Shown here piece by piece: positions 1 to 9,835 of a stretch of DNA of 64,000 nt. The notes below the pieces were generated by a model. It had not been told where the DNA came from. It saw only the letters and a list, made by a program, of their open reading frames with translations, and did not search any database. Origin of the DNA: Bacteroidota bacterium (GTDB taxonomy: Bacteria; Bacteroidota; Bacteroidia; Chitinophagales; UBA10324); contig BJGQ01000003.1 of the NCBI GenBank assembly GCA_014190575.1, positions 1-64,000 on the forward strand, written 5' to 3'. A program made the translations under genes and the position numbers. How positions within the stretch are numbered: the first letter of the stretch is position 1; every line of letters begins with the position of its first letter.

Positions 1-254
1 GCAATCCATTTCCAGAACTGAAACTGTAAAGGTTGAATGATTGGTTGCTCATCAATCACCGAAAGCAGCTCCTTCACTTTAGAAATCTGCGGTGCGTTAT
101 GGTGAATATTTTTTACGATGCCCGAATAAATTCTGCGGCTACCGAATTGCACCTCCACTCTTTTTCCAATGGCAATTGCTCGTTGCATCATTTCAGGAAC
201 AGCATATGTATAAGTACGCGGAAGCGCGAGTGGCAATAAAACCTCGGCATACAT
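1..254 (-). CDS. priA: Primosomal protein N' (PriA helicase), N-terminal part only
   Basis: Translating the minus strand from an ATG at 254 gives an open frame that leaves the window at base 1. The peptide starts MYAEVLLPLALPRTYTYAVP and continues with a GKRVEVQFGSR stretch, which I recognise as the N-terminal 3'-DNA-end-binding domain of PriA. PriA restarts stalled replication forks by loading the replicative helicase. Only about 84 residues are present; the helicase domains lie outside the window. The gene is divergent from ksgA with about 127 bp between the starts. The identification rests on this short but characteristic segment. Confidence 0.85.
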   Translation of the reverse strand, partial: MYAEVLLPLALPRTYTYAVPEMMQRAIAIGKRVEVQFGSRRIYSGIVKNIHHNAPQISKVKELLSVIDEQPIIQPLQFQFWKWI

Positions 255-381
255 TTTTTCTTCCTGTAACAATTCAGACTGAATCACCGTGCGAAAATAT
301 CTTTTTCATAAAAGTAAAATGGAAAGATTTCATTTCTGAAATTTCATTCCCTGCAATTGCTATTTTGCGGGCGCAATAAAA

Positions 382-1167
382 TTGAATTTGAAATCTCCTC
401 TCGCAAAAAAATCACTTGGTCAGCACTTCCTGCATGATGAAAATATTTCAAGCCGGATTGTTGATTCATTGATGGAGAAAATAAGAGAATCAAAAAATGT
501 AATTGAAATTGGTCCCGGTCCCGGTGCGCTGACAAAAATTTTATTGAAAGAAAAAATAAATCTCCGTTGCATTGAATTGGATCAGCGGATGATTGAACAT
601 CTGCATAAAACTTATCCTGCTTCAAAGGATAAAGTCATTCACGGCGATTTCCTCACGGTGAATCTTGCAGAAATATTCAATGATAAATATTCAGTGGTCG
701 GAAATTTCCCCTACAACATTTCATCACAAATACTTTTCCGGATTTTGCAGGAGAAAGAAACAATTCCATTGATGGTCGGCATGTTTCAGAAAGAAGTTGG
801 CGATCGCATTGCTTCCATACACGGAAATAAAACTTACGGAATACTGAGTGTGCTGGTGCAGGCCTATTATGATGTCGAAAATCTTTTTATTGTGGAGCCA
901 TCGTCATTTACTCCGCCACCCAAAGTCAGAAGTGTGGTGCTTCGTTTAACATTGAAGAAAGAAAAGGCGGAGATTGCTGATGAAAAATATTTTTTCGCTT
1001 TTGTAAAAAATGCTTTTGGTCAGCGACGGAAAACTTTGCGTAATTCGTTAGCGCAATTAATTCCGAAAGAAAAATTATCGGATGCAATTTTCGAAAAGCG
1101 CGCCGAGCAATTAAGCGTGCAACAATTTATTGATCTCGCAAATAAGTTTGCAACGCAAAATGGCTGA
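382..1167 (+). CDS. rsmA: 16S rRNA (adenine1518-N6/adenine1519-N6)-dimethyltransferase KsgA/RsmA
   Basis: This SAM-dependent enzyme dimethylates two adjacent adenines in helix 45 of 16S rRNA during small-subunit maturation. Visible marks are the N-terminal KKSLGQHFL segment (residues 9-17), the SAM-binding IEIGPGPGAL (41-50) and the catalytic NFPYN motif (108-112, the family NLPYN). The length of 261 residues is normal. No ATG is available: the start is TTG at 382, with an in-frame TTG at 388 as alternative. A TATTTTG stretch at 361-367 resembles a -7 element with one base missing. The stop overlaps the next gene by 8 nt, implying co-translation. Confidence 0.93.
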   Translation: MNLKSPLAKKSLGQHFLHDENISSRIVDSLMEKIRESKNVIEIGPGPGALTKILLKEKINLRCIELDQRMIEHLHKTYPASKDKVIHGDFLTVNLAEIFNDKYSVVGNFPYNISSQILFRILQEKETIPLMVGMFQKEVGDRIASIHGNKTYGILSVLVQAYYDVENLFIVEPSSFTPPPKVRSVVLRLTLKKEKAEIADEKYFFAFVKNAFGQRRKTLRNSLAQLIPKEKLSDAIFEKRAEQLSVQQFIDLANKFATQNG

Positions 1168-2104
1168 TAAGGGAAAAGTTTTAATCACCGATAAAGTAGA
1201 TGACCTGCTGATTCACGGTTTGCAAAAACTCGGATACGATTGTGATTTCAGAGTTGGCATTTCGCAGGAAGAAGTTGACAGAATCATTTATCAGTTTGCA
1301 GGAATTGTAATCACTACAAAAACTACTTTGTATAAACCCACTCTTGAAAAAGCAGTGCAATTAAAATGGATTGCCCGCACTGGCTCAGGAATGGAAATAG
1401 TGGATGTCGAATTTGCGAGATCAAAAAATATCATTTGCATTAATTCACCCGAAGGAAACCGTAACAGTGTAGGCGAACACGCACTTGGATTATTACTCGC
1501 ACTCACACACAACATTGTTCGGTCTTCAAAACAAACTGAAAAATTAATCTGGAAGGTAGAAGAAAACAGAGTGACTGAAATTGCAGGAATGACAATCGGG
1601 ATTATCGGTTACGGAAACTCTGGTTCAACCTTCGCAGAGAAATTAAAAATGTTCGGCGTAAAAATTCTGGCCTACGATAAATACAAAACCAATTACGGAA
1701 ATGAGTTTGTGAAGGAATGTGAAATGAAAGAGTTGTACGATCAATGCGATGTAGTGAGTTTTCATGTTCCATTAACAAATGAAACAATTCATCTTGCCAA
1801 TGAGAATTTCTTCAGCAGTTTTAAAAAGAAAATTTATTTCCTCAATACTTCCCGCGGAAAAGTGGTTGATACTTCTGCATTGCTCAACGCTATAATTAAT
1901 GAAAAAATAATAGGAGCGGGGCTTGATGTTTTGGAAAACGAAAATTTTTCGTCGCTCACTTCAAGTGAAAAAAGTTTATTGGAACAATTAATTCAAACAG
2001 GCAAAACAATCATCACTCCGCATGTTGCCGGAAAGAGTTTCTCCTCTCAAAAACGATTCGCTGAAGTGTTGTTATGCAAGATTACTGAAAGTGAGCAATT
2101 GTAA
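1160..2104 (+). CDS. D-isomer specific 2-hydroxyacid dehydrogenase (phosphoglycerate dehydrogenase-like)
   Basis: NAD-dependent oxidoreductase of the SerA/2-hydroxyacid dehydrogenase family. The nucleotide-binding motif GIIGYGNSGS is at residues 147-156. The substrate/catalytic regions ARTGSG (Arg), GLDVLENE (Glu) and TPHVAG (His) are all present, so the Arg-Glu-His set is intact. The protein is 314 residues with no C-terminal ACT domain, shorter than classical SerA, so the true substrate could be phosphoglycerate or another 2-hydroxyacid. The start is the ATG at 1160, overlapping ksgA by 8 nt; an in-frame ATG at 1130 lies deeper inside ksgA and gives a non-homologous leader. Confidence 0.85.
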   Translation: MADKGKVLITDKVDDLLIHGLQKLGYDCDFRVGISQEEVDRIIYQFAGIVITTKTTLYKPTLEKAVQLKWIARTGSGMEIVDVEFARSKNIICINSPEGNRNSVGEHALGLLLALTHNIVRSSKQTEKLIWKVEENRVTEIAGMTIGIIGYGNSGSTFAEKLKMFGVKILAYDKYKTNYGNEFVKECEMKELYDQCDVVSFHVPLTNETIHLANENFFSSFKKKIYFLNTSRGKVVDTSALLNAIINEKIIGAGLDVLENENFSSLTSSEKSLLEQLIQTGKTIITPHVAGKSFSSQKRFAEVLLCKITESEQL

Positions 2105-2131
2105 AAATTCTGTCAGCATTGCATGCAACAC

Positions 2132-2163
2132 TTGCACGCTATTTTAAATTTAATCTACATTAG
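2132..2163 (+). promoter_or_regulatory. Candidate Bacteroidota promoter for the TonB/T9SS/PorV operon
   Basis: TTG at 2132-2134, a 21-nt spacer, then TACATTAG at 2156-2163. This fits the phylum's -33 TTG / -7 TAnnTTTG pattern with one mismatch. It would leave a 5' leader of roughly 80 nt before the ATG at 2248. Seen by eye; transcription is inferred. Confidence 0.45.
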
Positions 2164-2247
2164 TTCCAGAATTCAAAATCGCGATTAAATTTGTCGGCCT
2201 CCAAAATGGAAAAGCATAACAATAATTTAAACCAAAACCCGTAGGGC

Positions 2248-5200
2248 ATGAAAAAAATTTTCTCCCTCTTCTCTCTGATTCTTATTTCTTCGGCAACCTT
2301 GTTTGCGCAAAATGGCGAATTGCAGGGGCGAGTTATTGATAGTGGATCAAAAACCAAGGAAGGTGTTACAGCCGCAACTGTTGTTCTGTTCCGAAATGGA
2401 ACTCAGGTAACAGGAACCGTCGCCGATTTTGATGGTAATTATATCATAAAGCCAATTGTTCCTGGTTCTTATGATTTAAAGATCACAGCTGTAGGTTTTA
2501 TTGACATGACGATTAATAAAATTGAAGTACATGCTGATCAGATAACTTTTAAGGATATTATTATGCAACCTAGCGGGGCATTTAATTTAAAAGAAATTAT
2601 TGTAACAGATAAGCCACCACTTGTTGCAAAAGATAATACCCAACAAGGTGGAAATATGTCAAAAGAAGAAATTCAACAATCAGCAATAACAAGAAGTAAC
2701 CCAAATAATATAGCCGCAAAAACAGCCGGCGTTTATCAGAAAGATGACAATGCAGGATTAAATATTGCAGGTGGTCGTGATTATTCTCAGAAGTATTATG
2801 TTGATGGTATTCCAATGCGAGGAGCAATTAATCTTCCTTCCTCATCCATTGAACAATTAACAATTATAACTGGTGGTGTACCGGCAAGATACGGCGATGC
2901 AACTGGTGGAATAATAAATATAACAACTCGTGGACCTTCAAATAAATATCATGGAGGCATTGAAGCATCTAATTCTTATTTTTTAGATCCTTATGGATAT
3001 AAATTATTAAGCTTGAATTTAAGCGGGCCAATATATACAAAGTATAAAAAATCAAGAAATCAACCTGGCGATTCATCCGAAGCTAAAATTGGATTTTTCC
3101 TTTCATTAGAGTATGAAGGAAACCTTGACAGATCTCCATCAGCGGTTGGATACTGGACTGCGACTGATAGTGTTTTAGCTCATCTTCAGGAAAATCCACT
3201 ACGACCATCACCGTTTGGAACCGGATTTATTCCGAATGCCTTTTTCATTACTAAGGATAGCTTGAAGCACATTAAAGCTGTTCAAAACGGAGATGATAAT
3301 AATATCAGAGCTTCTTTAAAAATAGATTATAAAATTAATAAGTACACTAACCTAACGGTTGGAGGAAATGCAAATTACTTTCAATACAATAATGGTGATT
3401 TCGCAAATCAATTATTTTCCCCTCAATCCAGTAGTAGCAATTCTGAATTAACCTATCGGACATTTGTAAGATTTACTCAGCGATTTGGTTCAGGAAAAAA
3501 TGCAGATGATAAAACAGCTTCTGTATTTCAAAACGCTTATTATAGCATTCAAGTTGATTACAGTAAATTTTTTCAGAAATTTGAAGACAAAGACAAAAAA
3601 TTTGATGCTTTTTCGTATGGATATGTTGGAAAATATAAAACTTATCGTAAACCAAGATATCAGCAGGATTCATGCAAGGTTTGGGAAAATGGTGCATACA
3701 AAGTTTATTCAGGTTTAGAATTTAAGAGTTATCAGGATACCTTGGTAACATTTGAACCAGGAACATCAAATCCATTACTTGCTAATTATACAAAGCAGTA
3801 TTATCAATTGGCAGGAAGTACTCCTGTTGATGGTGTTTATGGATTGGTTGATGCAAGTCAAGACAATCAACAAACATATTATTCATCACTTACAGATATT
3901 TTAATTGGTGGTGGTATTTTAAATGGCCAATCAGCATTTGATATTAATGCGATGTGGTCACCAACCGGTAATGTATATGGAAATTTTGGTTATCGAAATA
4001 ACGATCAATATCGTCTTGCATTTTTTAGCTCCGTTGATATTGTTCGACCTTCAAAAGTAAAAGGTGAAGAAAACCGACACGCAATTGAATTTGGAATTGA
4101 ATATGAACAGCGCACGGATAGAGCATATACAGTAGCTCCTATTGGTTTATGGGGTTTAGCAAGACAATTAACCAATGGCCATATTTTGGAATTTGACCTT
4201 TCAAATCCTATTTTGGTTTACGATGCATTTGGCGTGTATCAGGATACAATAAATTATAATCGGAAAGTTGGAACAGGGCAATCAGTTTTTGATAGGAATC
4301 TTCGTAAGAAATTGAATCTGGATCCAAACGGAACTGACTTCATTGATATCGATGCCGTTGATCCTTCCATACTATCATTAGATATGTTTAGCCCTGATGA
4401 GTTATTAAATAACGGAGGTAATTTAGTAAGTTATTATGGCTATGATTATTTAGGTAATGTCTTAAATAAACAACCAAGTTTTGATGATTACTTCAACAAA
4501 AATGTTGATGATGATTTTTATCCACGAAAAATCGGTGCTTATCGCCCAACTTATGTTGCGGGTTATATTCAAGATAAATTCAACTTTAAAGATTTGATTT
4601 TTAATGTTGGTTTGCGTGTCGATTATTATGATGCCAATCAAAAAGTATTGAAAGATCCATATTTATTGTATCCGGCTAAAACAAAAAGTGAAGTAACAGA
4701 ATTAAATGGAAAGCCGGTTGAATATCCATCAAACATTGGAAATGATTATGTTTTGTATGTTGATAATCCAACAGATCCAAAAACAATTGTTGGATATAGA
4801 AATGGAAATGTTTGGTACAATGCTGCCGGAACCGAAATATCAAATCCATCTGTAATAGCGTTGGCAAGTTCAACAGGTAAAATAGCTCCGTATTTAAAAA
4901 GCTCCGATAGCTTAATTGTTACCCCGGATGCTTTCAAAGATTACAATCCTCAATATACATTAATGCCTCGTATTGCTTTTTCATTTCCAATCAGTGATGA
5001 GGCTATATTTTTTGCACATTACGATGTGCTTTCACAACGCCCATCATCAAATCGTATGAATCCATTCAGTTATTATTTTCTTCAGGAAAATGCTGTGAAC
5101 GGCGCAATCCAAAATCCGGATTTGAAGCCTGAAAAAACAATTGATTACCAGGTTGGTTTCAAACAGGCCTTGAGCAAAAACACTGCTCTTTCAATTTCAG

Positions 5201-6021
5201 GTATTTACAGGGAATTAAAAAATCAGGTTCAGATTAAAAAATACTTTTACTCCTTCCCAACTGATTATACCACTTATGGCAATGAAGATTTTGGAACAGT
5301 AAAATCAATGCAAGTTGCTTATGAAATGCGCCGTACAAATAATATCAGGATGGAAGTGAATTATACTTTGCAATTTGCTGACGGTACAGGCTCTAGCACA
5401 TCTTCAGCAAGTGGCCTATTAAGCGCAACAAATCCGAATTTTAAAACTATTGTGCCTTTCAGTTATGATCAGCGACATACAATTACCACAACTTTTGACT
5501 ATAGATATGGAGAAGGAGATGATTACAACGGACCAGTAGTTGGAAAGAACAACAAGCCAATTCTTGCAAATACCGGATTGGATGTAATATTTACTGCAGG
5601 ATCAGGAACCCCATACTCCCGTCAGGTAAATCCGACACCTAATGCATTTTCTGGAGTAGCTACTCAATCAAGTTTAAGTGGAACTTTAAATGGAGCGCGA
5701 TTACCTTGGAGTTTTAAGTTTGATTTGAAATTGGATAAGGATTTTAAATTCGGTAAGGATGATGGTAAACATAAATCAGTTTATGTGAATGGTTACCTGC
5801 TCGTTCAAAATGTGTTGAATACAAAAAATATTCTAAGTGTTTATTCTTATACAGGTAATCCTGACGATGATGGTTATCTATCATCTGCCGTTGGACAACA
5901 ATTATTAGAATCGCAAATTAATAGCCAAGCAATTATTGATCAATACGCAATAAGAATTAACAGTCCCGGAAATTATTCATTGCCTCGGCGAATTCGTGTT
6001 GGTGCATCATTTAATTTTTAA
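2248..6021 (+). CDS. TonB-dependent outer-membrane receptor with carboxypeptidase-like regulatory domain
   Basis: A 1,257-residue outer-membrane protein. It begins with a Sec signal peptide ending ATLFAQ (residues 1-21). Next come a carboxypeptidase-regulatory-like beta-sandwich (about 22-110, with DFDGNYIIKPIVPGSYDL) and a plug domain (about 120-230, with YYVDGIPM and GGVPARYGDATGGIINI). A long beta-barrel ends in Phe (GASFNF), as usual for BAM substrates. Such receptors use TonB energy to import ligands or, in Bacteroidota, take part in surface complexes. The ligand cannot be told from sequence. It is not paired with a SusD gene; instead it is followed after 24 nt by a T9SS cargo gene and then a PorV/PorQ gene. 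Confidence 0.9.
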   Translation: MKKIFSLFSLILISSATLFAQNGELQGRVIDSGSKTKEGVTAATVVLFRNGTQVTGTVADFDGNYIIKPIVPGSYDLKITAVGFIDMTINKIEVHADQITFKDIIMQPSGAFNLKEIIVTDKPPLVAKDNTQQGGNMSKEEIQQSAITRSNPNNIAAKTAGVYQKDDNAGLNIAGGRDYSQKYYVDGIPMRGAINLPSSSIEQLTIITGGVPARYGDATGGIINITTRGPSNKYHGGIEASNSYFLDPYGYKLLSLNLSGPIYTKYKKSRNQPGDSSEAKIGFFLSLEYEGNLDRSPSAVGYWTATDSVLAHLQENPLRPSPFGTGFIPNAFFITKDSLKHIKAVQNGDDNNIRASLKIDYKINKYTNLTVGGNANYFQYNNGDFANQLFSPQSSSSNSELTYRTFVRFTQRFGSGKNADDKTASVFQNAYYSIQVDYSKFFQKFEDKDKKFDAFSYGYVGKYKTYRKPRYQQDSCKVWENGAYKVYSGLEFKSYQDTLVTFEPGTSNPLLANYTKQYYQLAGSTPVDGVYGLVDASQDNQQTYYSSLTDILIGGGILNGQSAFDINAMWSPTGNVYGNFGYRNNDQYRLAFFSSVDIVRPSKVKGEENRHAIEFGIEYEQRTDRAYTVAPIGLWGLARQLTNGHILEFDLSNPILVYDAFGVYQDTINYNRKVGTGQSVFDRNLRKKLNLDPNGTDFIDIDAVDPSILSLDMFSPDELLNNGGNLVSYYGYDYLGNVLNKQPSFDDYFNKNVDDDFYPRKIGAYRPTYVAGYIQDKFNFKDLIFNVGLRVDYYDANQKVLKDPYLLYPAKTKSEVTELNGKPVEYPSNIGNDYVLYVDNPTDPKTIVGYRNGNVWYNAAGTEISNPSVIALASSTGKIAPYLKSSDSLIVTPDAFKDYNPQYTLMPRIAFSFPISDEAIFFAHYDVLSQRPSSNRMNPFSYYFLQENAVNGAIQNPDLKPEKTIDYQVGFKQALSKNTALSISGIYRELKNQVQIKKYFYSFPTDYTTYGNEDFGTVKSMQVAYEMRRTNNIRMEVNYTLQFADGTGSSTSSASGLLSATNPNFKTIVPFSYDQRHTITTTFDYRYGEGDDYNGPVVGKNNKPILANTGLDVIFTAGSGTPYSRQVNPTPNAFSGVATQSSLSGTLNGARLPWSFKFDLKLDKDFKFGKDDGKHKSVYVNGYLLVQNVLNTKNILSVYSYTGNPDDDGYLSSAVGQQLLESQINSQAIIDQYAIRINSPGNYSLPRRIRVGASFNF

Positions 6022-6045
6022 AAGAGAGAAAAATAATTCATAATT

Positions 6046-9000
6046 ATGAAAAAAATTACTACTTCGCTCGCCTTTGCAACAGCTTTTTTAATTGCTGCAA
6101 CTTCCGCCAGGGCATTTGAAAATATTGGAATGCCACATAAGACCGAGCAAGGGCACAAAATAGAAGCTGGAGATTGTAAACCAGCCACCTCTCAAATTGA
6201 CTTAAACATTAACAATGTTCGCGCAAGGTTAATGAATGGTGGCGACATGTGGTGGGATTTAAATACTGCTGCAAAATATGAAATCCCCAAAATTCCAATT
6301 GAAAGTACTGAGCCGAGAGTAAGTTCATTATTTGCCGGATCAGTTTGGATTGGAGGTATTGACCAGGGAGGACAATTAAAAGTTGCTGCCGGAACTTATC
6401 GCCAGAATGGTAATGATTTTTATCCCGGGCCTCTTGATGCAAATGGAGAAGTTGATCAAAATACCTGTACTGATTTTGATAAGCAATGGCAGGTTTTAGG
6501 TTCTGAAATTGACGAGTTAAAAACGAAGTTTGAGGGGCATTTTGCCGGGGATGGTTATCAGATCGATCCAAGTGAGGTACCACAAAACATTTTGGATTGG
6601 CCAGCTAAAAACAATCCTTTTAATACTTTGCCCGGGAATCGTGATTTAGCTCCATTTTTTGATTATGATAACAGTGGAGATTTTGATCCAACATATGGTG
6701 ACTTTCCGGTAATTAATTCAAAACTTCAAAATTATGCCGACCAAATGATTTGGTGGGTTTATAATGATAAAGGAAACATTCATACAGAAACAGGAGGTCA
6801 GGCAATTGGTATGGAAATACAAACTCTTGCTTTCGCATATAAAACGACTGATGAAGTTGATAATATGACTTTCTACAAATATGAATTAATAAATAAAGCA
6901 ACATCGGAACTTGATTCTGTTTATATGGGACAATGGGTTGACCCTGATCTTGGTTGCTACCTTGATGACTATATTGGTTGTGATACTTCAAAAGGAGGTG
7001 GAGGACTTAATCCGAAAAGTCGTGGATTAGGTATTATTTATAATGCCGATGCACTTGACCAGCCTTGCCCGCTTGGCTACGGCGATCAACCACCATTATT
7101 AGGGGTTGATTATTTTAAAGGACCATTGAATGAAGATAGCGTGGAGTTAGGTATGAGCAAGTTTTTATATTACAATAATGATTTCACTTCAATGGGAAAT
7201 CCTGAAAATGCTTCACATTATTACGGATATCTTTCTGGTTCTTGGAAAGATGGAACTCCATTTACCGAGGGTGGAAATGCACACGGAGGATCAGTTCCAA
7301 CAAGTTTTGTTTTTCCTAGTTCTCCGAATGATGCATCTGGTTGGTCTGAGTGTTCACAGAATAATACTCCTGCTGACCGCCGTTTTATTGAATCAACTGG
7401 TCCTTTTAAATTAATACCCGGTGCATCAAATGAAATAATAATTGGTGTAATTTGGGTTCGACCACCAGTTGGAACATATCCATGCCCAAGTTTTAGTCTC
7501 TTGCAAACTGCTGATGATAAAGCACAAGCATTATTTGATTCAAATTTTAAAATATTAGATGGCCCAAAAGCTCCTGATGCAAAAATTGTAGAATTGGATA
7601 AGACCTTAATATTTAATCTCCTGAATACTTTTAATGAGGTAGAAAAATATCATGATACTGATCCGATTGTTGCTGCACTTGGTGATCCTGATTCAACCTA
7701 CTTTTTCCAAGGATATCAGGTTTTTCAATTAGTAAATACAAAAATCAGTGCACAAGAATTAGGCGATCCTTCAAAGGCAAGATTAGTTGCACAATGTGAC
7801 CTGAAAGATGCGGTTAGCAAAGTTGTGAACTTAACTTACGATCCAACTTTAGAAACCAATGTTCCAACCTTGAAAGTTGATGGAGCGAATATTGGGCTAC
7901 AGCATTCGTTTGAATTTTTAAACGATGCTTTTGCTACTGGAGATAAAAGATTGGTGAATAACAAGAGATATTATTACATGGTTGTTTCTTATGCATACAA
8001 TGGGGCAGCTCAGCAAAAGACCAAGTACCTGCAAGGAAGAAAAAATACAAAAATATATTCCGCAATTCCACATATTCCTGCTCCTGAATTTAATGGTTTA
8101 GTTATTAATTCAGAGTACGGTGATGGGCCTCAGATTATTCGTGAAGAAGGAAGGGGAAATAGCGGATTTCAATTGGAAATAACTGAAAGTTCTGATTCTT
8201 TAATTAGAATATTTGGTTTTGATCCTAGAGTGGAATATAAAGGAGGAAAAGGACCGGTTGGGATTAAAGTTATTGATCCGAAAAATGTTCCGGCCGACGA
8301 TTTTGAGTTAACACTTATTGACTCAATTTCTTCTAATATGGTTATGAAAGATGCAGGTACTTATTGGAAATTACATGATCTTACCACTAATGAAATAATA
8401 TACAGCGATACCACAATTGATCAGAGCAATGAACAAATGTTGCCTGATTGGGGCCTTTCGGTTTATGTAAAACAAGTTCGCAACGCAGGTAGCAATAATG
8501 CAAGTGATAATAATGGCTTTATTGAATCTTCCATAACCTTTAAGGAACCTCAAACAACCTGGTTGTCTGGAGTACCTGATGCTGAAGGTGAAGATGATTT
8601 AAATTGGATTCGTTCCGGAACTTCAAATACTACAGGGTTAAAACATCCGGATTATGTGGGTGAAGATGACAACCAGTATTTTGAAGATATTATTGGCAGA
8701 ACCTGGGCACCTTATCACTTGTGTTCGCAGGACAATGATTGGGGGCCAATTTGGTCGAATAATTCAACTAGAATTCAAAACAGATTGGATAGTTTACCAA
8801 GTGTAAAAATTATTTTCACTTCTGATAAAACTAAGTGGACTCATTGCATTGTAATAGAAGGTCAACCTGAAAAAAATCTGGCAGAAGGCGGAGCTCCCAA
8901 AATGAGTATTCGTAAACATGGTTCATTAAATCTGGACGGTACTTATCAAACTATGAATGCTGCAGACCCAATGTCGATAGGGTATTCATGGTTTCCTGGA

Positions 9001-9801
9001 TATGCAATTGATTTGGAAACAGGAACCCGTTTGAATATTATGTTTTCTGAAGATTCAAGAAACATTGGTGAAAACGGAGGTGATATGATATGGAATCCTA
9101 CTTCTACTACCAAAACTGCAAATGGCGAAGTTTCATTAGGAGGTCGTCATTTTATTTATGTTGCAAGAACAAGGTATGATGAAGATGTATATTTCAGTCA
9201 GAACCTAGAAACAAATGCTCAAGGTTTGGTTGCTTCTGTTGCAACCAATACTTATAGAAAAATTGCCTGGGTTAGCATGCCGTTATTAACTCCTGGGTTC
9301 AAGTTAAAATCATTTGCTGATGGATTAATTCCAACTGAAACTACTATTTTCATTTGGGTGAATAAGGCTTATACTCAATTTCATACAGGTAATGCCGAAA
9401 CCAATGGAGGATATCCACGATATACATTCAGCACAAAAAATTTGGCCGCTGTAAAGGGTGATGCAAGTACTGCAAAAAATGCGCTCGACACTATCAACAT
9501 TGTTCCTAATCCATACTACGCGTACAGTAGTTACGAAAGCAGCCAAACTGATAATCGTGTAAAGATTACTAACCTGCCACAGAAATGCACCATTTCAATT
9601 TATAGCGTTGATGGAATTCTGATTAAGAAATTTGAACGCGATGACGCAACAATAACTTCTCTTGATTGGGATTTAAAAAACAGTGTTGGCGTGCCGGTTT
9701 CAAGCGGAATTTATCTCATTCATATTAATGCCGGAGAATTGGGTGAAAAAACACTGAAATGGTTTGGCATCATGCGTCCTGTGGATCTAGATAGTTTCTA
9801 A
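6046..9801 (+). CDS. Large secreted protein with T9SS type A C-terminal domain
   Basis: A 1,251-residue protein of unrecognised function. It has a Sec signal peptide (residues 1-23, ending TSARAF). A central conserved-looking part carries acidic calcium-site-like repeats (YDNSGDFDPTYGDF near 205; GQWVDPDLGCYLDDYIGCD near 300). The last roughly 90 residues form a T9SS sorting domain: IVPNPYYAY, VKITNLP, CTISIYSVDG, then GVPVSSGIYLIHI. The protein should cross the outer membrane through T9SS and be retained or released at the surface. The chain ends in RPVDLDSF rather than the common short basic end. It lies between a TonB receptor (24 nt upstream) and a PorV/PorQ gene (34 nt downstream), probably in one transcript. 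Confidence 0.8.
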   Translation: MKKITTSLAFATAFLIAATSARAFENIGMPHKTEQGHKIEAGDCKPATSQIDLNINNVRARLMNGGDMWWDLNTAAKYEIPKIPIESTEPRVSSLFAGSVWIGGIDQGGQLKVAAGTYRQNGNDFYPGPLDANGEVDQNTCTDFDKQWQVLGSEIDELKTKFEGHFAGDGYQIDPSEVPQNILDWPAKNNPFNTLPGNRDLAPFFDYDNSGDFDPTYGDFPVINSKLQNYADQMIWWVYNDKGNIHTETGGQAIGMEIQTLAFAYKTTDEVDNMTFYKYELINKATSELDSVYMGQWVDPDLGCYLDDYIGCDTSKGGGGLNPKSRGLGIIYNADALDQPCPLGYGDQPPLLGVDYFKGPLNEDSVELGMSKFLYYNNDFTSMGNPENASHYYGYLSGSWKDGTPFTEGGNAHGGSVPTSFVFPSSPNDASGWSECSQNNTPADRRFIESTGPFKLIPGASNEIIIGVIWVRPPVGTYPCPSFSLLQTADDKAQALFDSNFKILDGPKAPDAKIVELDKTLIFNLLNTFNEVEKYHDTDPIVAALGDPDSTYFFQGYQVFQLVNTKISAQELGDPSKARLVAQCDLKDAVSKVVNLTYDPTLETNVPTLKVDGANIGLQHSFEFLNDAFATGDKRLVNNKRYYYMVVSYAYNGAAQQKTKYLQGRKNTKIYSAIPHIPAPEFNGLVINSEYGDGPQIIREEGRGNSGFQLEITESSDSLIRIFGFDPRVEYKGGKGPVGIKVIDPKNVPADDFELTLIDSISSNMVMKDAGTYWKLHDLTTNEIIYSDTTIDQSNEQMLPDWGLSVYVKQVRNAGSNNASDNNGFIESSITFKEPQTTWLSGVPDAEGEDDLNWIRSGTSNTTGLKHPDYVGEDDNQYFEDIIGRTWAPYHLCSQDNDWGPIWSNNSTRIQNRLDSLPSVKIIFTSDKTKWTHCIVIEGQPEKNLAEGGAPKMSIRKHGSLNLDGTYQTMNAADPMSIGYSWFPGYAIDLETGTRLNIMFSEDSRNIGENGGDMIWNPTSTTKTANGEVSLGGRHFIYVARTRYDEDVYFSQNLETNAQGLVASVATNTYRKIAWVSMPLLTPGFKLKSFADGLIPTETTIFIWVNKAYTQFHTGNAETNGGYPRYTFSTKNLAAVKGDASTAKNALDTINIVPNPYYAYSSYESSQTDNRVKITNLPQKCTISIYSVDGILIKKFERDDATITSLDWDLKNSVGVPVSSGIYLIHINAGELGEKTLKWFGIMRPVDLDSF

Positions 9802-9835
9802 ATTTTAACATTAATTAAAACCCCAAATTCGGGCA

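Noticed and set aside
6209-6583. 124-residue minus-strand frame inside the T9SS cargo gene
   Set aside because: Composition is His/Gln-rich, as expected from reverse reading of the plus-strand gene; no promoter or homology is visible.
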